A DNA stretch of 43,487 bases from an uncultured Lentisphaerota bacterium. Lineage in GTDB: Bacteria; Verrucomicrobiota; Kiritimatiellia; RFP12; UBA1067. The DNA lies in assembly GCA_900320225.1 (NCBI GenBank), contig ONRL01000017.1, positions 1-43,487 on the forward strand. Direction: 5' to 3'. Positions 29,207 to 36,993 of the stretch are shown here, in pieces (position 1 is the first letter of the stretch; each line of letters opens with the position of its first letter). The position numbers and the translations under genes were made by a program. The notes below the pieces were generated by a model. It made no database searches. It was not told where the DNA came from and worked only from the letters and a program-made list of their open reading frames with translations.

Positions 29207-30907
29207 GCGCCGTCGGCGCGTCGAGGCGTCCGCCGGGGATGAACTGCGAGACGTAGTTCGTGACGCCGTTACCGAACGTCGCGCCGGTCACGGCGTCGCG
29301 CATCCGCGCCTCGCCGTTCACGACGCAGGGCGAGTACGTGCGCGCCGCGATGCCGTTCGTCTGGACGGACGCGCCGTACAGCTCGGCGTAGGCGAAGTTG
29401 TAAAAAAGCCCGTTCTTCGCCTTGGAGGCCAGGATTCCGAGCGTCACGTTGCCGATCTTCGTGCAGTTCGTCGCGACTCGGGTATCCGACGAAAGCGCCA
29501 CCGAAAGGACCTGCTGTCCGTCGTGGCTGACGGTGTAGCGGTCGTTCGGACAGTCGAGCGTGACCTGCGTGCGGTGGTCCAACGACGGCTTGAGCGTCGT
29601 GCCCGTCCAGTTGCCCGTGTCGTCCATCGCGGACCAGGCCCAGAGGCCGCTGCCGTTGATGTAGGCGGCCAGCGTGAAGAGGCTGTTGTCCACGCCGAAC
29701 GCGCGCTGCTGCACGTCCAGCGCGAGCAGGCGGAAGTCCGCCGAGATGCACACGTTCGTGCCGGCGAGGATGCCCGTGTCGATGCAGTGGCGTCCGTCGC
29801 CCCGGATGTAGGCGCAGTCGTAGGAGCCGCCGGACGGCAGCACGAAGATCCGGCCTTTCGAGAATCCCTTCGCGCTGGGCGGCAGATGGTAGCGCCCGTA
29901 CGTCGCGTTGGCGGCGAGCGTGCCGATGCGCTCGTTGCGCGCCCACGCGGCGAACGTCGTGCCCTTGTCCGTCTCGTCCCAGACGTACCACACCTCGCGC
30001 GCGGAGGACGACGGGGCGAAGGAGACGTCGATCGTGCCGACGTCCACGTCCGAACGGTAGCAGGACGTCACCGCGACGGGGGCGGCCGCGACGGCGGCGG
30101 ACGTCTCGCTCGCCACGGTTCCCGAAGGCGGCGCGCCGAGGAGCATGTTTCCGGCGGTGCGCGGGAAGAACTTGCCCGTCACCGCGTCGCGCATGCCCAC
30201 GACGCCGTGATTCACGTACGGCCTGAAGTCGTGCGCCAGCGTGCCGTTGTGCGAGATGGTGAACGAATAGTACTTCGCGTTGAGGCGCTGGTCGACGTTC
30301 GGAGCCGATGCGGCGATGTTGAGCGGCGTGGTGGCCGTGCCCGTGCGATTGGCGGCCGTGACGGAGCCGGAGATGGTCATCGTCTTCTTCTGCACGCCGT
30401 CGATCGTAAGCGTGTACTTGTCGGTGTAGCCATCCAGCAGAATCTGCGTGCGTTTCAACTCGACGTTGATGCCGCTCGTCGTCCAGTTGCCGGCGTTGCT
30501 GTAGCTCCACGACCAGAGACCGCTGCCGTTGATGTAGGCGTGGACGGTGAGACCAAATCCGGTCGCCGTGCCGAACACGCGCTGCTGGTAGGGCGAGACG
30601 CTTTTCGGCTGGAAGTCGACGGTGATCGCCGTGTCGGCCGGACCGGGATAGTAGTCGGTCTGGATGTACTGCGTACCGTCCGTCTCGATGTAGTCGAGCT
30701 GCTGGTTGTCCGGCACGAGGAAGAAGCGCATGTACGCCGCCGAGAGCGCGGCGGGCGGAGCACGGCGCGGTCGGCGTTCGCCGCCGAGTAGGAGAGCGTC
30801 ACGTCGCATGCCGTGGCGCTGGTACGGTGGAACTTCTCCACCGTCAGCGCACCCGATGTGAGCGCCGCCAATGTCACCAAAATGCAACACAGACTGTTCT
30901 TTTTCAT
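29190..30907 (-). CDS. LamG protein, N-terminal part (two apparent frameshifts)
   Basis: It begins with a signal peptide, MKKNSLCCILVTLAALTSGA, and VTLSYSAANADRAVL. The frame then breaks near 30755-30765. In the next frame come two related LamG-like modules: LDYIETDGTQYIQTDYYPG ... AYINGSGLWSWSYSNAGNW, and CAYIRGDGRHCIDTGI ... AYINGSGLWAWSAMDDTGNW. Near 29205 the frame returns to the original one, entering the C-terminal part. The whole span (30907 to 27479) is an exact multiple of three, so the two changes compensate. It is probably a surface carbohydrate-binding protein when intact. ATG 30907 has AGGTGG upstream, with a promoter at 31012-31041. Sequencing error, pseudogene formation and programmed shifts are all possible. 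Confidence 0.65.
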
Positions 30908-31011
30908 ATGATCCACCTGTCCTACCTCTCGCCCATGTCGTCCTCGGGAAAGGCCACACGGCCCCTTGAAGCCCGCCGAACGTCCACATATTGAGAGATT
31001 CGCACGAAATC

Positions 31012-31041
31012 ATCATACCAAATTTTCCCGCACACGCGCAA
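31012..31041 (-). promoter_or_regulatory. Promoter of the frameshifted LamG gene
   Basis: Minus strand: TTGCGC (31041-31036), an 18-base spacer ending TTTGG, then TATGAT (31017-31012). A leader of about 100 bases follows before the ATG. Confidence 0.5.
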
Positions 31042-31094
31042 GGGCTTTCTTAAAACACGCAAATCGCCGAGAGCAAGAAACTTTGATCACCCCC

Positions 31095-31123
31095 TTGCAA
31101 TGTGACCATAAAAGGTCTATAAT
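31095..31123 (+). promoter_or_regulatory. Promoter of the toxin-antitoxin operon with possible operator
   Basis: TTGCAA (31095-31100), a 17-base spacer, then TATAAT (31118-31123). The inverted pair CCATA (31106-31110) and TATGG (31123-31127) flanks the -10 and could be the autoregulatory operator. The expected start of transcription falls on the ATG at 31130. Confidence 0.65.
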
Positions 31124-31129
31124 ATGGAC

Positions 31130-31384
31130 ATGATTGAACAGGTAAATACGGCCACTTTGAAGCAGCAGCTCTGCCACTACCTTGGTTTGGCCCGCCAGGG
31201 GAAAGAGGTGCTGATTACGAGCCACAAGCGGATTATCGCCCGCCTGTTGGGTCGAGACGAGAGCGGGAACCGTCTTCCGCTGCGTGAACCCACGGCATCG
31301 CCGGCGACCCTGCTGGAAATCGGCGGCTTTGGTTTCGCGAACGATCCGCTGACAGACCTCCTCAAGGAAAGGAAAGCGCGATGA
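31130..31384 (+). CDS. Phd/YefM-type antitoxin
   Basis: An 84-residue antitoxin-like protein. The N-terminal block VNTATLKQQLCHYLGLARQG, followed by KEVLITSHKRIIARLL, is the DNA-binding Phd/YefM fold; the C-terminal part (FGFANDPLTDLLKERKAR) is the kind of tail that docks on the toxin. Two in-frame ATGs exist. The one at 31124 abuts the -10 box and would lie upstream of the transcript start, so 31130 is chosen; the message would then be leaderless. The stop overlaps the toxin start (ATGA). It likely represses its own promoter, as known for this family. Confidence 0.82.
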   Translation: MIEQVNTATLKQQLCHYLGLARQGKEVLITSHKRIIARLLGRDESGNRLPLREPTASPATLLEIGGFGFANDPLTDLLKERKAR

Positions 31385-31830
31385 ACGTCTACCTTGATTC
31401 GTCCTTCGTGATTCGTCAGCTGCTCGGCGTGCGCCCAGAATGTCCGTTCTGGGGCAAATGGGAGAAGGCTTACGCCAGCACGCTGATGCGCGCCGAATGT
31501 TTCCGCGCGGCGAACCTCCTGCGCCTGAGCGGAAAAATCGACGACGCGCAGCGCGCGCGTCTCGGCGCGTGGATCGAGAAAGTGGTCTCGACGGTCACGC
31601 AGGTGCCAGTGACGGACGCCATCCTCCGCCGCGCGGCCGAGACGTTCCCCGTCGCGGTCGGCACGCTGCAGGGCATCCACCTGGCCTCCCTCCTCGAGCT
31701 CCAGTCGGCCCACGGCATCACCTGCTCGATCGCAACGGACGACCCGCAGCTTCTCCAGGCCGCCACGGCCCTGGGCTTCGCCGAAGCCACGGCCGAACAG
31801 GCCGCCCCCGCCGCCGAACCGGAAAAATGA
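31381..31830 (+). CDS. PIN-domain toxin-like ribonuclease
   Basis: A 149-residue PIN-domain protein (VapC-like), expected to be a metal-dependent RNase neutralised by the upstream antitoxin. Acidic positions: Asp6 in VYLDSSFV, Glu39 in MRAECFRAA, and Asp120/Asp121 in SIATDDPQLLQAA. In the usual LDAIHLA motif the Asp is replaced: here TLQGIHLA has Gln97. This could weaken or abolish nuclease activity. The Ala/Glu/Pro-rich C-terminal tail (about 133-149) is unusual. The ATG overlaps the antitoxin stop, and its own stop overlaps the DUF445 start, so all three genes are coupled. Confidence 0.8.
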   Translation: MNVYLDSSFVIRQLLGVRPECPFWGKWEKAYASTLMRAECFRAANLLRLSGKIDDAQRARLGAWIEKVVSTVTQVPVTDAILRRAAETFPVAVGTLQGIHLASLLELQSAHGITCSIATDDPQLLQAATALGFAEATAEQAAPAAEPEK

Positions 31831-32654
31831 CGTTCCTCGCCCAGGCACTGATTCAGGGCGCCGTCGGCTTCGCGGTCGGCGCAGGTACGAACGACTTGGC
31901 GATTCGCTGGATATTCCGGACGATCTACCGGAAGAAGCTCGTACTCGGCAAGGCGATTCAAGACGTCATCAGCACCGAACTGATGTCGCCTGAGCGAATC
32001 ATCGCCCGGCTCTCGGCTCCGGACGTCCGCGAAATGATCGAGCGGAACATCCGCGAGGCGATCGACCGGCACTGTCTCGTCGACTACCCCTCGCCCAATG
32101 ACCTGGTCAATGGCAATCCGGTGGCCGAGAATGCGCTCGCCGACGGCGTGGAACGGCTGTCCACGCGCCTCGCGGACGATTTCGTGCGCTACTACACCCA
32201 ACAGGACGCCCGCGTCCTGTTCGTGCGGAACGTGTTCGGAAAGATCCGCGGGGTGCTCGGCCCCCTTATGCCGGACCTTCTCGGCCTGGTCGTGCGCATG
32301 CCCGAGCTGCACGCGCGCGTCCAAGCCGAAATCGCCCGCGTGCTGCGGGGGTTCACGGCGCATCCGATCGGACGCGTCAACCGCATCGTCGACCCCAGCG
32401 TGCGAGTCTACCTTGCCTCGATCTGCGCGGACGCGTTTGCTGGCTACTTGGCAAAGAACCTTCCGGTGCTTCTGCGGCAGCTGAAGATCTGGGACGTCAT
32501 CCAAGACACCATCGCCGGCTTTGACATGCAGCGAATCGAATGCGTCACGCGCCGGGTCATCAACGCGGAACTGCGCGGCGTCACGCTTTGGGGCGGCGTG
32601 ATCGGGTTGATCGTGGGAATCAGCCAGAGCATCGTTCTCTGGCTGTTGAAGTAA
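31827..32654 (+). CDS. DUF445 family membrane protein
   Basis: A 275-residue protein with hydrophobic helices at both ends (ALIQGAVGFAVGAGTNDLAI and WGGVIGLIVGISQSIVLWLL) and a long amphipathic helical middle. The motif GAGTNDLAIRWIFRTIYRKK matches the DUF445/YheB-type signature GxGTNxLAIxxLF. The function of the family is not established. ATG 31827 overlaps the PIN-domain gene stop (ATGA); only a weak GGAAAA precedes it, so translation probably depends on the upstream gene. It converges with the sialidase-like gene, six bases apart. Confidence 0.8.
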   Translation: MTFLAQALIQGAVGFAVGAGTNDLAIRWIFRTIYRKKLVLGKAIQDVISTELMSPERIIARLSAPDVREMIERNIREAIDRHCLVDYPSPNDLVNGNPVAENALADGVERLSTRLADDFVRYYTQQDARVLFVRNVFGKIRGVLGPLMPDLLGLVVRMPELHARVQAEIARVLRGFTAHPIGRVNRIVDPSVRVYLASICADAFAGYLAKNLPVLLRQLKIWDVIQDTIAGFDMQRIECVTRRVINAELRGVTLWGGVIGLIVGISQSIVLWLLK

Positions 32655-32660
32655 CGGACG

Positions 32661-34178
32661 TCACGGGCGCACGGTCGCCACGTACACCGTCGTGTCGGCA
32701 TGCGTGCCGCTGTAGTAGGCGAGGCAGTGCCGCCCGCCGAAGGCGACGGCGTTCACGTTCCCGGCGTCATGCGGACGCTCCTCGTCGCCGACGGCCACGG
32801 CTTCGCCGTCCGGCCATGCGAGCGGATCGCTCCATACGTCATCCACGCGCGCCACGCGCCGCTTGATCACCTTGCGTCCGCGTTCGTAGTAGTAGTTGTA
32901 GACGATCCCTTTCTCCGCGTCGTAGATGAGGCTCGGCGTGGAGGCCTGCACGTCGCGGATGTTCGTGCGCACGCGCGTCCAGGTGGCGCCGTCGTCCGTG
33001 GACGCCAGCTGGAACTGCGACGCCGTCGACGCGCCGCCGTCTTCCGTACGCGCGAGCGCGAGGATGCGTCCATTGCCGAGATAGACCGCCGACTGCTCGG
33101 TGGGCAGCTCGCCCTTCTCAAGCCCTTCCTCCACGGTCTTCTGTTCCCAGGTACGGCCGTTGTCCACGCTCGTGAGCGTGCCCCACGAGCTCGACTTCTC
33201 GCCTTGCTTGTAGTTGGTGGCAAACCAGAGCGACATCAGCTTTCCGCCCGGCAGCTTGAACACGTCGGTGATCTGCATCGGGAACGGGTCGAGCACGGGC
33301 TCGGCGATCTTCTCGAACGCCACGCCGTCGGTCGTCCGGTAGAGGTCGTGGTGCGCGCGCGGACGTCCCATGCACCGCACCCAGAACAGCGCCGCGCCGT
33401 CATTGTCCACGCCCTTCCCGATCATCACCTCACCCACCTGCGGGTCGGCCGCGAATTTCACCTCGGGCGACCATGTGCGCCCGCCGTCCGTCGAGACGCG
33501 CGCGTAGGCGTCGCGCGCGCCCTCGTTGATCGTGTGCGCGCTTCCGCGGCTGTACGTGCAGATGAGACGGTCGCCGACGGACTGGATCATCGGCCAGGAG
33601 TTGTAGCCCTTCACGTCCTGCACCACAAACGCCGGCGCAGGCGGATCGAGCGGCGTGACCGTGGCCGAAAGGAGCCCGGCGGGCTTCACGAACGTGTCGC
33701 CGGAGTCGTCCGGCTCGCGCTGGATGCGGATGGAAAGCGGCAGTCCCGGCTTCACCTTGCGGTACGATTCCAGCACGACCGTGCGCACCTTTCCCGGCGC
33801 GGACAGGCGCGTGCGCACGGGCTTGCCGCCCACCGCGCCAAAGTTGAGGGGTTGACCGTCGGCCACCTGCGCAATGTGCGCGCAGTAGACATCGGTAAAA
33901 GAGTTCGTCGCAGAGGCATCTTCGTTCACCACCTGGATCGCCACGCGCACCGCCGTGCAGTCCGCGGGAAGCGGCGGCGTGAGCGCCGCGATGGACTGCC
34001 CCTCCGTCCGGCCCGAGAGAGACCACACCGGCACGTACACGGATCCCTTCGCCCACGTCACGAGCGAGGGGTTCCCCGTCGCCCGCACGAAATCCGTCGC
34101 CGAAAGACGGATCGGCGCCCCGCCATACGCCACCGCGCATGCGGCGACCGCACAATAAACAATCATCTTCATTTTCAT
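32661..34178 (-). CDS. Secreted sialidase-like BNR-repeat protein
   Basis: A 505-residue exported protein (signal MKMKMIVYCAVAACAVAYGG). An N-terminal beta-sandwich (about 20-190) is followed by a six-bladed-propeller-type region with Asp boxes: STDGGRTWSPE, SVDNGRTWEQ and STDDGATWTR. The pattern is that of exo-alpha-sialidases and related BNR glycosidases; the Arg triad could not be placed, so substrate specificity is open. ATG 34178 overlaps the stop of the NapG-like gene as ATGA; ATG 34172 is an alternative. It is the last gene of the aldo/keto reductase-NapH-NapG operon, an unexpected companion for redox proteins. Confidence 0.75.
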   Translation of the reverse strand: MKMKMIVYCAVAACAVAYGGAPIRLSATDFVRATGNPSLVTWAKGSVYVPVWSLSGRTEGQSIAALTPPLPADCTAVRVAIQVVNEDASATNSFTDVYCAHIAQVADGQPLNFGAVGGKPVRTRLSAPGKVRTVVLESYRKVKPGLPLSIRIQREPDDSGDTFVKPAGLLSATVTPLDPPAPAFVVQDVKGYNSWPMIQSVGDRLICTYSRGSAHTINEGARDAYARVSTDGGRTWSPEVKFAADPQVGEVMIGKGVDNDGAALFWVRCMGRPRAHHDLYRTTDGVAFEKIAEPVLDPFPMQITDVFKLPGGKLMSLWFATNYKQGEKSSSWGTLTSVDNGRTWEQKTVEEGLEKGELPTEQSAVYLGNGRILALARTEDGGASTASQFQLASTDDGATWTRVRTNIRDVQASTPSLIYDAEKGIVYNYYYERGRKVIKRRVARVDDVWSDPLAWPDGEAVAVGDEERPHDAGNVNAVAFGGRHCLAYYSGTHADTTVYVATVRP

Positions 34179-34789
34179 AAGCCCTGGATGGCGAGCGCGT
34201 GCGCGGGACAGACGTGCGCGCAGGCACCGCAGCCAACGCATTTGTCCGGATCCACCTTCGGCAAGCGAACTTTCTTCTTGCGTGCCTTCCCTTCGCCCGA
34301 CTTCTCCTCGACTTCCTCCTCGACGACCTTCACGGCCGCATACGGACAATGTTTCTCGCACAGCGCACAGGGGTGTCCGTCCTTGAATGCCAGGCACAGC
34401 CCCTTCCAGCCTTCAACCAGCTCGGCGTGCCCGATCTTCGTCTTCGACTTCTCCTCCTTCGTCAAACGGCGAATCGCGCCCGTCGGGCACACCTCGCCGC
34501 AGAGCATGCAGTCCTTTTCACAGTACCCGCGTGAAAAATCCATCACCGGCATCATCGTGCCCGCTAGACCGTATTCGAGAGTCGCCGCCTTCAGTACCTT
34601 TGTCGGGCATTTCGCCACGCACAAATTGCACCCCGTGCAGCGCGTGCGCAGACGCTTTCCGCCGTCCGATCCCGGCGGCGCAATCACCGCAGGAGGGACG
34701 CGCTCCCGCGCGTCCTCGGCCTCTCCGCCCACCGCCGCACACGCCCCAGCAACGGCCCCGATCAGGAATCCCCGCCGCCTCATTTCCAT
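34175..34789 (-). CDS. NapG/MauM-like exported ferredoxin with four 4Fe-4S sites
   Basis: A 204-residue iron-sulfur protein. MRRRGFLIGAVAGACAAVGG is a twin-arginine signal, so it is exported folded with its clusters. Four cysteine motifs are seen: CTGCNLCVAKCP, CEKDCMLCGEVCP, CALCEKHCP and CVGCGACAHVCP. A charged Lys/Glu-rich insert separates the third and fourth. This is the NapG arrangement, which passes electrons from NapH-type quinol-linked membrane proteins to periplasmic reductases; no nitrate reductase gene is present. ATG 34789 is preferred because AAGGAGG lies seven bases upstream; it overlaps the NapH-like gene's end. Confidence 0.85.
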   Translation of the reverse strand: MEMRRRGFLIGAVAGACAAVGGEAEDARERVPPAVIAPPGSDGGKRLRTRCTGCNLCVAKCPTKVLKAATLEYGLAGTMMPVMDFSRGYCEKDCMLCGEVCPTGAIRRLTKEEKSKTKIGHAELVEGWKGLCLAFKDGHPCALCEKHCPYAAVKVVEEEVEEKSGEGKARKKKVRLPKVDPDKCVGCGACAHVCPAHALAIQGL

Positions 34790-35577
34790 GACAGCGCCTC
34801 CTTCTTACAGGTCCCCAGACAGTTGAAACACCTCACGCACCGGCTCTGGTCGACCGTTCCGTTCGCCACGTCGATGCACTCCGCCTTGCACGCCTTCGCG
34901 CAGAGACCGCATTTCACGCACTTCGCCGCGTCGAGCCGTATCTTGAACGGCGCCTTCGCCGACAACAGGCCGAGCACCGCGCCCACGGGGCAGACCGTGT
35001 TGCAGAAGAGGCGTCCCCGCCACGCCGCCAAGACCGTCAGCGCCGCAAACGAGATGCCCGCCACGCCCAACGCGGACCATCCGCGCACGAAGATCTCGCT
35101 TTTCAGGATGCATGGATGCCCGCCGCGCGCGGCAAGATCCGCCGCCGCGTTGGCGCACATCGCGGCCAGCGGCTCGAAGAGATGCGTCGCGAACCGGCCG
35201 TAGGCGCCGTACGGTTCAATCAACCCGGCGAGCGCGGCGCAGCCGCACAACGCAAGCACAACAAACACAACCGCGAACACGGCGCGCATGACTGGATGTC
35301 CGCGATGGTAGCTGAAACTCTGCCGGGCAAACAGTTTCCGCAACCGCAGCACGATGTCCTGGAAGATGCCAAGCGGACACACCACCGAGCAGTAGATGCG
35401 CCCCATGAGCAACGTCACGCCCGCCACCACGCCGATCACGATGAAGTTGAATGCCAGGCACGCCGGCGCGAACTGGATCTGCGCGAGGCATCCCGACCCT
35501 TCCGCGAAGCCGAAGAAAAACAGATTGAGCCCAATGAATACGGCCAACGCCGCGACAATCCGCATCGCCCTCAGCAT
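34780..35577 (-). CDS. NapH/MauN-like membrane polyferredoxin
   Basis: A 265-residue inner-membrane protein with four to five transmembrane segments (AALAVFIGLNLFFFGFAEG; FNFIVIGVVAGVTLLMG; AVFAVVFVVLALCGCAALAG; ALGVAGISFAALTVLAAW). The NapH-family cysteine pairs IYCSVVCPLG and LFCNTVCPVGA lie at the membrane edges. Two C-terminal 4Fe-4S motifs follow: CVKCGLCAKACKAEC and CVRCFNCLGTCKKE. NapH proteins draw electrons from menaquinol and hand them to NapG. ATG 35577 has AGGGGG upstream and overlaps the stop of the aldo/keto reductase gene by a few bases. Confidence 0.87.
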   Translation of the reverse strand: MLRAMRIVAALAVFIGLNLFFFGFAEGSGCLAQIQFAPACLAFNFIVIGVVAGVTLLMGRIYCSVVCPLGIFQDIVLRLRKLFARQSFSYHRGHPVMRAVFAVVFVVLALCGCAALAGLIEPYGAYGRFATHLFEPLAAMCANAAADLAARGGHPCILKSEIFVRGWSALGVAGISFAALTVLAAWRGRLFCNTVCPVGAVLGLLSAKAPFKIRLDAAKCVKCGLCAKACKAECIDVANGTVDQSRCVRCFNCLGTCKKEALSWK

Positions 35578-36935
35578 GGCAACACCCCCTTCCCGTGAAG
35601 TCGCCCGCCGCGCGAGAGGTAGACCTCCCGCACGTGCGCGACGGTCTCCGCGATCTTCTCCATCTCCGTGTAGATGCGGAACACCCACTGCGGGCACCCT
35701 TCCTTGCATTTCTTGCACCCCGTGCACCGGTCCGCCCGCGCATGCGCGGGGATCGCGTTGTAGTAGCTCACGAGGAATTCGCGGCGGAGTTCCTGCGAGT
35801 CGTTCGGTCCGCCGTCATCAGCGGGGAGCCGTCCCTCGCCCTGGAACGAATTCCACCAGGCGAACACCTCGGGGATCTGGATTCCGTACGGACACTCGCA
35901 GTAGCGGCAGTTCGTGCAGGCGACGGGCTTGTACTTGTTGTAGAGGTCGATCGCCTCGCGGTAGACGGCGATGTCGGGCTCGGCCAGCTTCTCGAACCGT
36001 TCGCGCGAGAACGTGCGCACGTTTTCGACGGCCTGTTCGACCTGCGACATGCCGCTCAGCACGGTCTGCATGCCCTCGAAAGACGCCGCGTAGCGCATGC
36101 CCCACTCGGCCGGCGTCACGCCCGGCTTCGCCGCCGCGAGATGCCGCCGCGCGGGCGTGTTGAGGTGCGCGAGGCGTCCGCCGCCGAGCGGGCTCATCAC
36201 GAAAATCGGTATCTTCTTCGCGGCCAGTACCTGCCGGTTCGGCTCGCCCTTCGGCTCCGCCCCGTTGAACGGGATGAGCGTCAGCGCCCAAGGGTGCTCT
36301 TCCACCAGCTCCTCGAGGAACTTGTACGTGCCGTGGTAGGAGAAGCCGAGTCGCTTGATCTTACCCTCCGCAATCATGTCCTTGAGGTAGTTGAGCACGC
36401 CGAGCTTGCGGTACACGGCGTCGTACTGCCCTTTGTTCGAGATGGAGTGGAGCATGTACACGTCGAAGTAGCCAAGCGCCGCCGTGCGCTCGCACTGCTC
36501 CTTGAAGATGCGCTTCGCGTCGTCGAGCGTCTTCACGTGCCACGTCGGCATCTTGTCGGTGAAGAAGAAACTCTCGCGTGGGTACTTCGAGAGCGTCTCG
36601 TTGAGGAACACCTCGCTGTCGCCGCCGTGGTAGACGTAGCCCGTGTCGAAGAAATTGACGCCGTGCCGGTAGCAGTAGTCGAAGATCTTCGCGGCGAGCT
36701 CACGGTCGATCTTGTTCTGGTTGTTGCGCTCCACGCAGAGGCGCACGCCGCCGCATCCGAGCAGTGACACCTCCCGCGAGGGGTCCGAGCCGAACGGGCG
36801 TCGCAGAACGTGGAAGTTCTCGGGCTCCGCCTCGTCGCGTTTGAAGAAATCCAGCCAGTCCGCCCGCGTGCGCAGGCAACTGAGCGCCGCCACGCCCGCC
36901 ACGAAACCTCGTCTATTCAATGCTCCGATTTGCAT
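35571..36935 (-). CDS. Exported aldo/keto reductase with C-terminal ferredoxin clusters
   Basis: A 454-residue protein. Residues 1-26 form a twin-arginine-type signal (LNRRGFVAGVAALSCLR). The aldo/keto reductase barrel (about 45-320) has a complete catalytic tetrad: Asp97 and Tyr102 in FFDTGYVYHGG, Lys128 in FFFTDKMP and His163 in DVYMLHS. The tail carries two cysteine groups, Cys340/343/346/348 (CTNCRYCECP) and Cys404/407/410/414 (CTGCKKCKEGCP), typical of ferredoxin-tailed aldo/keto reductases. It would link a sugar or aldehyde redox reaction outside the cytoplasm to the NapH/NapG-like proteins encoded next. ATG 36935 lies exactly six bases after a TATACT box without a ribosome site, so the mRNA may be leaderless. 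Confidence 0.85.
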   Translation of the reverse strand: MQIGALNRRGFVAGVAALSCLRTRADWLDFFKRDEAEPENFHVLRRPFGSDPSREVSLLGCGGVRLCVERNNQNKIDRELAAKIFDYCYRHGVNFFDTGYVYHGGDSEVFLNETLSKYPRESFFFTDKMPTWHVKTLDDAKRIFKEQCERTAALGYFDVYMLHSISNKGQYDAVYRKLGVLNYLKDMIAEGKIKRLGFSYHGTYKFLEELVEEHPWALTLIPFNGAEPKGEPNRQVLAAKKIPIFVMSPLGGGRLAHLNTPARRHLAAAKPGVTPAEWGMRYAASFEGMQTVLSGMSQVEQAVENVRTFSRERFEKLAEPDIAVYREAIDLYNKYKPVACTNCRYCECPYGIQIPEVFAWWNSFQGEGRLPADDGGPNDSQELRREFLVSYYNAIPAHARADRCTGCKKCKEGCPQWVFRIYTEMEKIAETVAHVREVYLSRGGRLHGKGVLPC

Positions 36936-36941
36936 GGCAAT

Positions 36942-36950
36942 AGTATACCA
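36942..36950 (-). promoter_or_regulatory. Extended -10 promoter of the aldo/keto reductase operon
   Basis: TGG-TATACT (36950-36942, minus strand) without a recognisable -35. The predicted transcript start coincides with the ATG at 36935. Confidence 0.6.
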
Positions 36951-36993
36951 CAATCCGCCCGCCCCGCACGGCCCTGCTGTTTCTTCCTCCTCT

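Noticed and set aside
32661-36935. A periplasmic nitrate reductase (nap) operon
   Set aside because: Only NapG- and NapH-like carriers are present; the partner genes are an aldo/keto reductase and a sialidase-like protein, with no molybdopterin enzyme.
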